The translations under genes and the position numbers were made by a program. DNA of 13,948 nucleotides, taken from positions 1 to 13,948 of the forward strand of contig JANWJY010000122.1 of NCBI GenBank assembly GCA_025451715.1, given 5' to 3'. Numbering within the stretch: the first letter of the stretch is position 1; each line of letters opens with the position of its first letter. Below, in pieces: positions 6,560 through 13,948 of the stretch. The stretch is from Fimbriimonadaceae bacterium. GTDB taxonomy: Bacteria > Armatimonadota > Fimbriimonadia > Fimbriimonadales > Fimbriimonadaceae. The notes under the pieces were generated by a model. It was not told the DNA's origin, searched no databases, and saw only the letters and a list, made by a program, of their open reading frames with translations.

Positions 6560-9500
6560 GTGCCCAATTGAGCTTGAGGCGCCAAGGGACGTCTTGGTTG
6601 AGTCCAAGGCTGAGCCTGACGCGGCTGAAGAACGCGTCTTCCATCGGAAGTCGGTACGTGAGCTGGACTTCGTACTTGAGCCGTTCACCCGGGTTTGGTG
6701 AAAGCTGGCGATTGACCTGGAGCATGAGGCCTTTCCCAATGACTTTTCCAGCACCGATCACGGTCTGGTCGAACGGGTTGTAGTCGATCGAGATGTAGTC
6801 GAGCCCGAGGTCTTGTGCAAGCCCTGAAGTTAAGGCGTTGGAGGCCGATGGAAGGCCTACTGTGTACAAGGTTCCGCGCAAATCTATGTTAGATCCGCCG
6901 TGCGCGATGCCCTCGATCAGTTCCTTGTGTCCGAGGATCGCCATGATCTGGTCGCTCGAGAGGTCCGGCGGGTCGCTGCTCGCCGTGATGCGAAGTCCGC
7001 TCTCCTCCATGAGGTTCCCGCGGATCAGGAGCTGGATCTGGTACGCCTCGTACTCGTTGGCGGTGCGGCGCGCGCTGATCGTCGTTCTGCCCTCGAGGTT
7101 GAGGTCGACCCGCGCGGTCGGCGCGTCGCCCAAGGTACTGCGATAGCCGACGATGATCGAGCCGCCTTCCTCGATCGTGATCCGCGCGGTCGGCATGTCG
7201 AACCGTCCGCCCGTCACCGTGAGAGGAAGAGAGACGTCGGGGTTCTGAAGGCTGCCGCTGATCCGGCCGGAGCCGAAGAACACGATCCGGGTGGTGTCGG
7301 TGACGATCCTCGCGCCCGGACCGACCGTCACCATGACGTTCTCGAAAATGGGATCGATGGGATAGATGAGTGCGGAATCTCCGCCGGCAAACTCGTCCGG
7401 GAGCCGTACGAAAACTTCATTGAGTGCGACGCTCCCGTTGATCCTCGGCGATGCGATCGTTCCAGTCACCTTGAGGTCCGGCGTAACGACCGTCGCGCCA
7501 GATGCGCTCTCTGCGCTCGGCAGCACGAACTGGATCCTCATCGCGTCGAGCTTCACCGTTCCGTCGATCGTGGTTTGCTGCTTGATCTCTTCAAGGCTGA
7601 TGTCGCCGGCGAAGACGTCGGGGAACGCAGCGTTGAAATCGAGCGAGCCCGTTCCACCTGTCGCTCCGGCGAACGTGCCATCGAGCTTTGCGTCGCCGTC
7701 GTTCCAGTAGGCGTTGATGTCGACGTTCCTGTACAGCGATCCGACGGTCAGCGCAAGGACCTCGCCCTTCGCGTGCAGCTCCGCGTTGATCTTGAGGTCT
7801 TCTAGAAGCCCTACGATCGTCGCCTGGCCGTTCACCTTCCCTACTGAAAGCGCAGGGTCGATCACCGTGACGTGTGGCGCAAAGTCTTTGAACAACCTGT
7901 CGCTGAAGACCACTTTCACGTTCATCGGTTCGCGCGGAGCAGGCGCTTCGTAGAGCGAGGACACGGGGATCGTTCCACTGACGTCTCCGATCAGGCCCTT
8001 GTAATTGATCGTCCCGAACAGGTTTGCGACGCCGTTTGCGACCTCGATGGCGTTGAAGTTCACGGACAGGGGCAAGTTGACCGCGCGCTCGCCTTCGAAG
8101 TATCCGAGCTTCTCCGTATCGAGGGTCGCAAAGCCGCTGGGATTGTCGTAGGGGCCGTCGACCTGGAAGGCGAACTTCGTCGCCTCCCCCGACAGTAGGG
8201 GCACGACTGGGAAGAGCGTGTGCAACCACGCGGCCTGGAAGTTGCTCAATTCGCCGTTCAACCCCAACACGCCGCTCTCCGATACGGTGCCGTGCACGTA
8301 GAACTTGGTGTCGCCATGGATCCAGAACGGGCTCTCCTGCTCAGGGATGGTCCAGACGCCGGCGGCGCGGTTCGCCGTGGCGTGCAGCTCGCCCGCGTCT
8401 CTACCGCGCACCTCGAGCTCGGTCAGGACCAGCGTGTCGACGCTGATGGTGGGGTCGTCGGTCTTGCCGCTAATCGTCACGCCCGCATTGAGCAGGCCCT
8501 TTGTGTTCTCCATGAGATCGAGGAGGTCGCGGGGCCAGTCTTTGATCGCTTTGCCTGCCCCATCAATCACGTCCTGTATAAGAATGTTGTAGACGAGCAC
8601 TTCTCCCTCGACCTCTTCCGTGTCCAGGTTGTACTTGCCGCCAGAAAGTTCGATGTACCGTTCCAACGAGCCGACCTCGACGCTCGCGGTCACATCCCGT
8701 CCTTTGAGTTCGGCTTTCAAGAACCCTTGGCCGACTACGGTGTCGTTCACGGTGAGCATTCCGACGTTCACGTCCAACAAGCCACCTTGCAGTCCGTCCT
8801 CGTCAAACGTCAGCGTTAGCGGCCCAGAGGCTAGCCCGTCGAGCGAGAGAGCATAGTCGGAAAGCGGCACCTTTGAGAGCGGAACGTCGATGAGCTCCGA
8901 CACCAACGAACCGCTGTTCGTCGTAAAGTCGAACTCTCCCGAACCGGTCAGCTTGCCCCCTCCAATGTTGACGCTGAGCGACGGGCTCATCACCCTGTTC
9001 TTGTCTCCAATGAGTTGCATCTCGGCAGAATCGATTTCGACTCCGCCAGCGAAGACCGTGCCGGCAACCAGAGTCGCCGAGAGTTGTGGATCGTCCATGG
9101 TCCCCTTGATGACGCCGTCCTTTACTGTCACCGCGCCGACCGTCTGTTCGACGAGCCACTCCTCGAGCCGCACTTCTGAGCCTGAGAACTTTCCATCGAG
9201 GGAGTGGTCCGACCAGAGCATGGTGCCCTGCGCATCGATCTGGCCCGAGCCGGCGCGTGCTGTAATGCGGTCGAACGTCAGGCGCTGGCCGTTGGACCGC
9301 CAGTCTGCGACGATCTGCGGGACCTTTCTCTCCAACGCCTCAAACCCATAGACCTCAAGCCGTCCGTTCGCGACCGGTGCGTCCCGCGTCCCACCGATGT
9401 TCGCCTTGAGGAACCCGACTCCGTTTAAGTTGTCGGACGCCATCGAGACGTCCAGCCCGCCGCCGTTGACCACGAACGACAGCGCGCCGTCTTCCCACTT

Positions 9501-11063
9501 TATCGATCCGTTCGCAGAAATGACTCCGTTCTCACCGTTCGAAGTCAGCCGCTCGAGGTAAGCGCCCGTTCCATCGATCTTTCCTCGCAGTTCGAACACG
9601 CCGACAGACATCAGCGGACCGCCGGTGACCTGCACTCCGCCGCTTCCGCGCGCGTAGATCTCTGCGACCGGCTCGCCGATCGAGCCCTGCAGCACGGCGT
9701 TGATCGCGACGACCCCTTTCAGGCGGTCCGTACCGAAGCGCTCCGCGATCGGTTCGATCCTGCCGCGCTTTGATTCGACTCCGCCGCTCAGCGCACCGGA
9801 CTTGAAGATCACTTGCGCCGCGCCCGCGTACTCGACGCCCGACCACACGCCCTCATCGATCCTGGCAACGATCCGCTCCTGGTCGAGCCGCACGTGTCCG
9901 ACGAGGTCGGTGGTGGTCTCGCCACCGTAATTGATCTCCGCGACGGTGAGCGCCCCGTCGAACAAGAACTTTTCACCGTCGGTGTCCATGTTGCCGTCGA
10001 ACGTCGCACCCCTGAACTTGACCCCCGGCTCGATGTAGTCAGACACAAGCTTTGGAAGGTACGTCTCCGATTCTGCGCTCGCCACGAGCGCACCTGTCAT
10101 GTGGAACTTGTCGCCCGTGCGGATGTTTCCGTCGAACTGCGCGACGATCCCTTTCTGTGACGCAGTCCCTTTGAAGACCAGCCCTGAACCGTCGATCGAT
10201 ACTTCTGCCGAAACCGTCGCGTTGCGCAGGGTCTCCGCCGTCGTCACGCCACGACCTTCGATTGTGCCCGTGCCCGTCAACACTAGACCGGAGGACGGGT
10301 CGGACCACGCGTGGAACACGCCGTCGACGACGAGGCTGTCCGCCGATATGCTCGCGAACTCTCCAAGCAGCTCTTCATCGAGGAACGGGTTGAGGAAACC
10401 GAGCAGCGGCTTGAGCTCGCTCTTCTCGATCCTCGCGTCGGCGATCAGCTTTCCGTTCTCGGTGTAGGAGCCGCCAGCGCTCGCGCTCACATCCATCGCA
10501 GAGAGATCGGCCCTGAACATGTATGTGCCGCCTGCTCCGTCCACTCCTGCGTTGTGCAGAGTGATGCGGACGGGCGGCTCGTCCAGCGCGTCGTCGCTGA
10601 ACACGATCACCCCTTGTTTTGTCACAAACCGAAACGCGCCGCCGGTGATCTCTTCCTCCGCCGATTTGGGGAGCATTCCGAGGACGTCGAGCGAGCCGTC
10701 CTTCAACCGCCGTGCGCGGATGACCGGATTGTTGAGCTGGAAGATTCCGACGTCGCCGTCCATCGCAAACTCGACCACATCGGCGGAAGCGACCTCCTGG
10801 CCGTCCGGCCCGAACACGCGAACGCGCTGAACAAACCCCTGCATCGTATCGAGGTCGAACTGGTAGGAGTCGGCCGTCGCCAACATCATGCCGCGGTCCG
10901 ACTCGTAGCGGTACTCGATCGGGACGCCTGGGGCCGTCAGCGTGTGTGCGCAGCGCACGACGTACGCCCCGCCCCAGACAGCCAAGATCACTGCCGGAGC
11001 GCGCAGACCGAGGCCCAGGACGAACATGAGCCCCCGCCAGGCGAATCGGAGGGGGGTGCGCAC
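6549..11063 (-). CDS. tamB: TamB-like translocation and assembly module protein (DUF490), 1504 residues
   Basis: TamB/AsmA-like proteins span the periplasm as a long hydrophobic-grooved beta-structure and are linked to outer-membrane protein assembly and to phospholipid transport between membranes. The protein has an N-terminal membrane anchor (about residues 9-37, with VLGLGLRAPAVILAVWGGAYV). Some 1100 residues follow of repetitive, short beta-strand sequence rich in Gly, Asp, Val and Leu, with recurring motifs such as GxxxxxGxxxxD. The C-terminal DUF490/TamB domain lies at about 1150-1504 and opens near DLKVTGTIASPRINGSVAL. It includes GGRFDMPTARITIEEGG and ends in aromatic WARRF. E. coli TamB has 1259 residues, so this one is longer in the repeat region. 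The start is GTG at 11063, 29 bp after lipA, with no clear Shine-Dalgarno. A second possible start is the ATG at codon 13, which would shorten the cytoplasmic tail. Its place immediately before bamA fits a partnership with an Omp85 protein. Confidence 0.92.
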   Translation of the reverse strand: MRTPLRFAWRGLMFVLGLGLRAPAVILAVWGGAYVVRCAHTLTAPGVPIEYRYESDRGMMLATADSYQFDLDTMQGFVQRVRVFGPDGQEVASADVVEFAMDGDVGIFQLNNPVIRARRLKDGSLDVLGMLPKSAEEEITGGAFRFVTKQGVIVFSDDALDEPPVRITLHNAGVDGAGGTYMFRADLSAMDVSASAGGSYTENGKLIADARIEKSELKPLLGFLNPFLDEELLGEFASISADSLVVDGVFHAWSDPSSGLVLTGTGTIEGRGVTTAETLRNATVSAEVSIDGSGLVFKGTASQKGIVAQFDGNIRTGDKFHMTGALVASAESETYLPKLVSDYIEPGVKFRGATFDGNMDTDGEKFLFDGALTVAEINYGGETTTDLVGHVRLDQERIVARIDEGVWSGVEYAGAAQVIFKSGALSGGVESKRGRIEPIAERFGTDRLKGVVAINAVLQGSIGEPVAEIYARGSGGVQVTGGPLMSVGVFELRGKIDGTGAYLERLTSNGENGVISANGSIKWEDGALSFVVNGGGLDVSMASDNLNGVGFLKANIGGTRDAPVANGRLEVYGFEALERKVPQIVADWRSNGQRLTFDRITARAGSGQIDAQGTMLWSDHSLDGKFSGSEVRLEEWLVEQTVGAVTVKDGVIKGTMDDPQLSATLVAGTVFAGGVEIDSAEMQLIGDKNRVMSPSLSVNIGGGKLTGSGEFDFTTNSGSLVSELIDVPLSKVPLSDYALSLDGLASGPLTLTFDEDGLQGGLLDVNVGMLTVNDTVVGQGFLKAELKGRDVTASVEVGSLERYIELSGGKYNLDTEEVEGEVLVYNILIQDVIDGAGKAIKDWPRDLLDLMENTKGLLNAGVTISGKTDDPTISVDTLVLTELEVRGRDAGELHATANRAAGVWTIPEQESPFWIHGDTKFYVHGTVSESGVLGLNGELSNFQAAWLHTLFPVVPLLSGEATKFAFQVDGPYDNPSGFATLDTEKLGYFEGERAVNLPLSVNFNAIEVANGVANLFGTINYKGLIGDVSGTIPVSSLYEAPAPREPMNVKVVFSDRLFKDFAPHVTVIDPALSVGKVNGQATIVGLLEDLKINAELHAKGEVLALTVGSLYRNVDINAYWNDGDAKLDGTFAGATGGTGSLDFNAAFPDVFAGDISLEEIKQQTTIDGTVKLDAMRIQFVLPSAESASGATVVTPDLKVTGTIASPRINGSVALNEVFVRLPDEFAGGDSALIYPIDPIFENVMVTVGPGARIVTDTTRIVFFGSGRISGSLQNPDVSLPLTVTGGRFDMPTARITIEEGGSIIVGYRSTLGDAPTARVDLNLEGRTTISARRTANEYEAYQIQLLIRGNLMEESGLRITASSDPPDLSSDQIMAILGHKELIEGIAHGGSNIDLRGTLYTVGLPSASNALTSGLAQDLGLDYISIDYNPFDQTVIGAGKVIGKGLMLQVNRQLSPNPGERLKYEVQLTYRLPMEDAFFSRVRLSLGLNQDVPWRLKLNWARRF

Positions 11064-11092
11064 GCGAAATCTACTACTAGGATAGACGCCTT

Positions 11093-11995
11093 TTAGGAGC
11101 CCGCTGGCACGGTCGGGGCCATTCTTGCCAGTCTTTCCTTCATCACTTTCTCGCTGAACGCGATGGCGTTGTACGAGCTTCGGATGAACGGGCCGCTCGC
11201 GACGAACGCGAACCCGAGTTCATCGCCGATGGCCTCGTACTCCTTGAACACGTCTGGGTGGATGTATTCCACGACGGGCAAGTGCTTCATCGTCGGGCGC
11301 AGGTACTGGCCGATCGTGACCGCGTCCACTCCGATGTTTCGCAGATCTACCAGGGTCTTAAGCACTTCCTCGCGGGTCTCTCCGAGGCCGAGCATGATCC
11401 CGGACTTCGTGTAGATCGAGGGATCGATCTCCTTGACTTTTGTGAGCACGCCCATCGTGCGCGCGTAGCGCGCTTGCGGTCGCACGATCGTGTGCAAGCG
11501 CTCGACTGTCTCAATGTTGTGGTTGTATATCTCAGGATGCGCGTCGCACACCGTACGGATGCACTCTTCTTTTCCTTTAAAGTCCGGAGTGAGCACTTCG
11601 ACGATCACGTCCGGCAGTTCCTTGTGCAGCGCGCGGATCGTCTTTGCGAACTGCTCCGCGCCCTCGTCCTTCAGGTCGTCGCGCGCGACGCTCGTGACGA
11701 CGACGTGCCGCAGCCCAAGATCGCGCGTCGTCTTGGCGACGTTGAGCGGCTCGAAAGGATCAAGTTCCAGCCCCTTACCTACCTTTATCGCGCAGAACCC
11801 GCACGATCTGGTGCAAGTGTCACCGAGGATCATGAACGTAGCGGTCTTCTTGCTCCAACACTCGGGCAAGTTGGGGCAACGCGCCGATTCGCAGACCGTG
11901 TGCAGGTTTTTCGAGCGCATCATCTGCTCGACCTGCTTGATCGTGTCCGGGCGCGGCAGCCGGATCTTCAACCAGTCCGGGAGCCTCTGCGACAT
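11093..11995 (-). CDS. lipA: Lipoyl synthase
   Basis: LipA is a radical SAM enzyme that inserts two sulfur atoms into protein-bound octanoyl groups to make lipoyl cofactors for pyruvate and 2-oxoglutarate dehydrogenases and the glycine cleavage system. All cluster ligands are visible in the 300-residue product. The auxiliary-cluster Cys35, Cys40 and Cys46 sit in CESARCPNLPEC. The radical SAM CxxxCxxC is Cys61, Cys65 and Cys68 in CTRSCGFC. The C-terminal RSSY (272-275) provides the serine ligand of the auxiliary cluster. GLGE at 203-206 is also family-typical. Length is normal. The usual partner lipB is not in the window. It is divergent from the AraC-type gene and may be co-transcribed with tamB 29 bp downstream, although the functions are unrelated. 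The ATG lacks a Shine-Dalgarno but sits 6 nt after a -10-like box. Confidence 0.98.
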   Translation of the reverse strand: MSQRLPDWLKIRLPRPDTIKQVEQMMRSKNLHTVCESARCPNLPECWSKKTATFMILGDTCTRSCGFCAIKVGKGLELDPFEPLNVAKTTRDLGLRHVVVTSVARDDLKDEGAEQFAKTIRALHKELPDVIVEVLTPDFKGKEECIRTVCDAHPEIYNHNIETVERLHTIVRPQARYARTMGVLTKVKEIDPSIYTKSGIMLGLGETREEVLKTLVDLRNIGVDAVTIGQYLRPTMKHLPVVEYIHPDVFKEYEAIGDELGFAFVASGPFIRSSYNAIAFSEKVMKERLARMAPTVPAGS

Positions 11996-12001
11996 GGGTT
12001 A

Positions 12002-12030
12002 AGTATGGCAGTCGCAAGAGACCCCGTCAG
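12002..12030 (-). promoter_or_regulatory. Putative lipA promoter, possibly leaderless
   Basis: On the minus strand, CTGACG (12030-12025) and CATACT (12007-12002) each match four of six bases of the sigma-70 consensus and are separated by 17 bp. The -10-like box ends 6 nt before the lipA ATG at 11995. Transcription would therefore start at or next to the A of the start codon, giving a leaderless message. Confidence 0.45.
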
Positions 12031-12048
12031 GCCGTACCACCCATCGTT

Positions 12049-12054
12049 CATCAT
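12049..12054 (+). promoter_or_regulatory. Weak -10-like box before the AraC-type gene
   Basis: CATCAT matches four of six -10 bases and ends 6 nt before the GTG at 12061. No convincing -35 is seen at 16-18 bp. It is listed because the spacing matches three other starts in the window. The TGAGGC between box and start is too close to act as a normal Shine-Dalgarno. Confidence 0.2.
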
Positions 12055-12060
12055 TGAGGC

Positions 12061-12855
12061 GTGAGCACCCCCGCTCCGACGATGCGCTTTCGCGAGGTCC
12101 TGCCGCCCGAAGACCTCTCCAAGCTCGTCGCGTGCTTCTGGGAGTTCGTCTCCGGCCCGGACTTGCCGCCCGGTCACATCCACACCATCCCGGTCGACGG
12201 ATGTACGTCGATCAGCTGCCTCATCGGGGCTGGGCCCGTGGGAATCATCGGGCCGCGATTGGAGAGCTACCGGATTCCGGTCTTTCCCAATTCAATGTAT
12301 TTGGGCGTGCGCTTCATGCCCGGCGCGACGGACGCAACCATTGGTGTCGAAGGAGCGAAGCTGCGCGACTACGTCGGACTCTTGGACATTGTCGCACCCG
12401 GACTAGCCTCTGGCTTTCGCTCGGCCTTGCGACCAGGAACGACCCTCGATGAAGTCGTCCACGACCTTGCTGCCGTCGTCCGCAAGTGGTCGGACGGGCG
12501 CACGCCCCCGGACGAGATCGTCCAAGCCGCAGTCGCGGCGATCTCGATGAGCGTCGGCACGGCGCGCGTTTCGCAGATCACCAAGAAGATCGGCCTGAGC
12601 GAACGACAGTTCCTTCGCCGCTTTCAGAGAGCGGTCGGGCTGACGCCGAAACAGTTCGCCCGCGTCGTCCGCTTTCGCGCCGCGGCCGTCGACGTCGCAA
12701 TGCGCGACGCTAAGAGCTGGGGCGAGGTCGCCGCACAGCGCGGCTACTCGGACCAGTCGCACCTCGTTCGCGACTTTGCCGAGATCCTCGGCATGACGCC
12801 GACCGAGTTCAAGAGCGTGTTCGCGCCCGGCATCGAGCACGTCGACGTCCGTTAG
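12061..12855 (+). CDS. AraC-family transcriptional regulator with DUF6597-like N-terminal domain
   Basis: This is a DNA-binding regulator of 264 residues. The N-terminal part (about 10-115) resembles the DUF6597 domain found in front of AraC helices: LSKLVACFWEFV, then HTIPVDGCTSISCL, then a GVRFMPGA segment. The C-terminal AraC domain (about 155-254) has two helix-turn-helix units, one around 167-190 (VSQITKKIGLSERQFLRRFQ) and one around 219-241. It closes with the conserved GMTPTEFKSVF. No signal peptide is present, as expected for a cytoplasmic protein. It is divergent from lipA over 65 bp. The ligand and target genes are unknown; autoregulation or control of the two downstream exported-protein genes is possible but not shown. 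The start is GTG at 12061, with an alternative ATG at 12082. Confidence 0.9.
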   Translation: MSTPAPTMRFREVLPPEDLSKLVACFWEFVSGPDLPPGHIHTIPVDGCTSISCLIGAGPVGIIGPRLESYRIPVFPNSMYLGVRFMPGATDATIGVEGAKLRDYVGLLDIVAPGLASGFRSALRPGTTLDEVVHDLAAVVRKWSDGRTPPDEIVQAAVAAISMSVGTARVSQITKKIGLSERQFLRRFQRAVGLTPKQFARVVRFRAAAVDVAMRDAKSWGEVAAQRGYSDQSHLVRDFAEILGMTPTEFKSVFAPGIEHVDVR

Positions 12856-12895
12856 ATTGTCGCTTTTCTTCAAGCTTCGCGCCGCCCCGAGCTCG

Positions 12896-12901
12896 TACAA
12901 T
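12896..12901 (+). promoter_or_regulatory. -10-like TACAAT, leaderless-type position
   Basis: TACAAT matches five of six bases of the bacterial -10 consensus and ends 6 nt before the ATG at 12908. No Shine-Dalgarno lies between. No good -35 is seen. The position implies transcription starting at about the first base of the gene. Confidence 0.45.
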
Positions 12902-12907
12902 CTCAAT

Positions 12908-13438
12908 ATGAGAAGCCGCGCCCTCATCGTGCTCTGTGCAACCCTTGCCGCCATCGTTGCACTCTCCGCCCCCTTCCTTGGCCAATCCAAGGACCTCACG
13001 GGCCCACTCAAGGAGGCGCAGTTCCTCGTCGGCACGTGGGAGGGAGAGGGCTGGGTGATGACGCAGTCCGGCCGAGAGGAGTCGACCGTACGAGAGGTAA
13101 TCACCCCCAAGGCAGGCGGCACAGTCATTTCGCTCGAGGGCCTTGGCAAGGACAAGAAGACCGGCGCGGTCGTGCACGACGCCTTTGGGGTCATGTACTT
13201 CGACCAGCAGTCGAAGTCCTACAAGATGCGTTCGTTCGTCGCGTCCGGACAGGGAGGCGAGTTCCCTGCGACGATCAAGGACGGCGTGATCGTATGGACG
13301 ATGAACGCCGGCCCGCGCGAGATCCGCTACACCATCAAGCTAGACGGCCAGAAGCGGTGGCACGAGATCGGTGAGATCAAGCTCGAGGCAGACAAGTGGA
13401 CGCAGTTCTTCGAGATGACGCTCACCAAAGTCAAGTAA
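12908..13438 (+). CDS. Exported lipocalin-like beta-barrel protein (DUF1579-like)
   Basis: The product is 176 residues with a signal peptide: basic MRSR, hydrophobic core to about residue 21, and likely cleavage near residues 25-27. The mature part opens with FLVGTWEGEGW (39-49), the signature beginning of small lipocalin-like barrels annotated DUF1579 or heme-binding-like. Alternating strands follow through WTQFFEMTLTKVK. No His ligand pattern is clear enough to claim heme binding. The frame is open further upstream to a TTG at 12857, but the ATG at 12908 begins the signal peptide and sits in the leaderless position after TACAAT, so it is preferred. It follows the AraC-type gene closely and precedes the DUF1080 gene by 17 bp. 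Its substrate or ligand is unknown. Confidence 0.75.
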   Translation: MRSRALIVLCATLAAIVALSAPFLGQSKDLTGPLKEAQFLVGTWEGEGWVMTQSGREESTVREVITPKAGGTVISLEGLGKDKKTGAVVHDAFGVMYFDQQSKSYKMRSFVASGQGGEFPATIKDGVIVWTMNAGPREIRYTIKLDGQKRWHEIGEIKLEADKWTQFFEMTLTKVK

Positions 13439-13443
13439 CCGTT

Positions 13444-13449
13444 CACAAT
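13444..13449 (+). promoter_or_regulatory. -10-like CACAAT before the DUF1080 gene
   Basis: CACAAT matches four of six -10 bases and ends 6 nt before the ATG at 13456. The 17-bp gap has no Shine-Dalgarno and no terminator for the preceding gene. The -35 region (CTCACC at 13421-13426) is weak. The gene may also be read through from upstream. Confidence 0.25.
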
Positions 13450-13455
13450 GGGGCC

Positions 13456-13948
13456 ATGAACACGCTCGTCGCCGTGGCCCTCTTGTCGCCGATCTTCCAG
13501 AACCAGCCGAAGCCCACGGTCCTGTTCGACGGCAATACCCTTGACGGATGGACGAAGGTCGGTGGGGGCGAGTGGTCGGTCGAGGGCGGCACGATCGTCG
13601 GAAAGAGCAAGCCCGGCCAGCCGCAGGGGCTGCTCGTCTACAAGGAGCCGGTCAAGGACTTCATCGCAAAGTGCAGCTTCAAGATCAGCGCGGGCGACAG
13701 TGGCTTCTACTTCCGCACCAAGCGCATCGAAGTGGACCCGTTCTGCGAGGGGTTCCAGGTCGAGATCGACATCTCGCCCGAGACCGGCGGCATCTACGAG
13801 ACCAACGGCCGCGGCTGGGTCGCGTTCCCCGACGCGAAGCTGCACGAGCAGTCGAAGTACAAGGCCGGCGAGTGGGCGACCCTCGAGGTCTACGCGGTCG
13901 GCACGCGCTATAAGGTGTACGTCAACGGCACGAAGATCACCGACATCA
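13456..13948 (+). CDS. Exported 3-keto-disaccharide hydrolase / DUF1080 protein, N-terminal part (3' end outside window)
   Basis: The frame is open from the ATG to the window edge and gives 164 residues. A short hydrophobic leader (about 1-14) lacks basic residues but looks like a weak signal peptide. The DUF1080 (PF06439) opening follows: VLFDGNTLDGW (about 22-32), then WSVEGGTIVGKS. Concanavalin-like strands follow, with SGFYFRTKR, FQVEIDI and a GIYETNGRGW segment. YKVYVNGTKITDI is the standard strand just before the family's C-terminal part. Members are secreted or periplasmic glycan-active proteins, some acting as 3-keto-disaccharide hydrolases. Activity of this one is not established. 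A flavin oxidoreductase lies at the other end of the window, but it is too far away to be called linked. Confidence 0.88.
   Translation, partial: MNTLVAVALLSPIFQNQPKPTVLFDGNTLDGWTKVGGGEWSVEGGTIVGKSKPGQPQGLLVYKEPVKDFIAKCSFKISAGDSGFYFRTKRIEVDPFCEGFQVEIDISPETGGIYETNGRGWVAFPDAKLHEQSKYKAGEWATLEVYAVGTRYKVYVNGTKITDI

Noticed and set aside
12857..12907. TTG start for the lipocalin-like gene
   Set aside because: It would put 17 residues before a clear signal peptide and would place the TACAAT box inside the coding region.
1..13948. tRNA, rRNA, CRISPR, insertion sequence, phage or defence-system content
   Set aside because: I looked for spaced direct repeats, transposase motifs, tRNA-like cloverleafs and unexplained gaps. 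All gaps between genes are under 90 bp and none holds such a feature.

Overview
The window is a GC-rich, densely packed stretch from a diderm (outer-membrane-bearing) bacterium. Genes for lipid A synthesis (lpxC, lpxD), outer-membrane protein assembly (bamA, an ompH/skp-type chaperone) and a tamB-like envelope protein sit next to a family-typical lipoyl synthase (lipA). Several traits point away from classical Proteobacteria: a short BamA with about three POTRA domains, a short LpxC, no fabZ or lpxA next to lpxD, neighbouring 3-keto-disaccharide hydrolase (DUF1080) and FAD-dependent oxidoreductase genes, and probable leaderless starts. They suggest something like Armatimonadota/Fimbriimonadia or another deep-branching diderm phylum. 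That placement is an impression from gene content, not a database result.

Layout. At the left edge, the C-terminal 417 residues of a FAD-dependent oxidoreductase run on the plus strand to 1254 and overlap the end of lpxC by 6 bp (convergent). From 1249 to 11995 everything is on the minus strand. In transcription order: lipA, a 29-bp gap, tamB, an 81-bp gap, bamA, a 10-bp gap, skp, a 50-bp overlap, an unrecognised putative lipoprotein, a 31-bp overlap, lpxD, an 8-bp overlap, lpxC. The last six genes form a coherent outer-membrane biogenesis cluster. BamA inserts beta-barrels, Skp/OmpH escorts unfolded barrels to it, TamB probably bridges inner and outer membranes for lipid or protein transport, and LpxD and LpxC carry out early lipid A steps. 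The lipoprotein between skp and lpxD has an OmpH-like charged helical body and is the least understood gene in the cluster.

Right of lipA, a 65-bp divergent intergenic region leads into plus-strand genes. These are an AraC-type regulator with a DUF6597-like N-terminus, a small exported lipocalin-like protein, and the 5' part of an exported DUF1080 protein that runs off the right edge.

Nucleotide-level observations. Four non-operonic starts (lipA, araC-type, lipocalin-like, DUF1080) have no Shine-Dalgarno sequence but carry a -10-like hexamer ending exactly 6 nt before the start codon, suggesting leaderless mRNAs. The operon-internal genes bamA, skp and lpxD instead have Shine-Dalgarno motifs. 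A 14-bp near-perfect hairpin with a 3-nt loop lies 20 nt after the skp stop, inside the lipobox-coding part of the lipoprotein gene. I found no tRNA, rRNA, CRISPR array, insertion sequence or phage gene. I also see no clear evidence of an entirely new multi-gene system; the best candidates for novelty are the lipoprotein, the hairpin within it and the start-site pattern.
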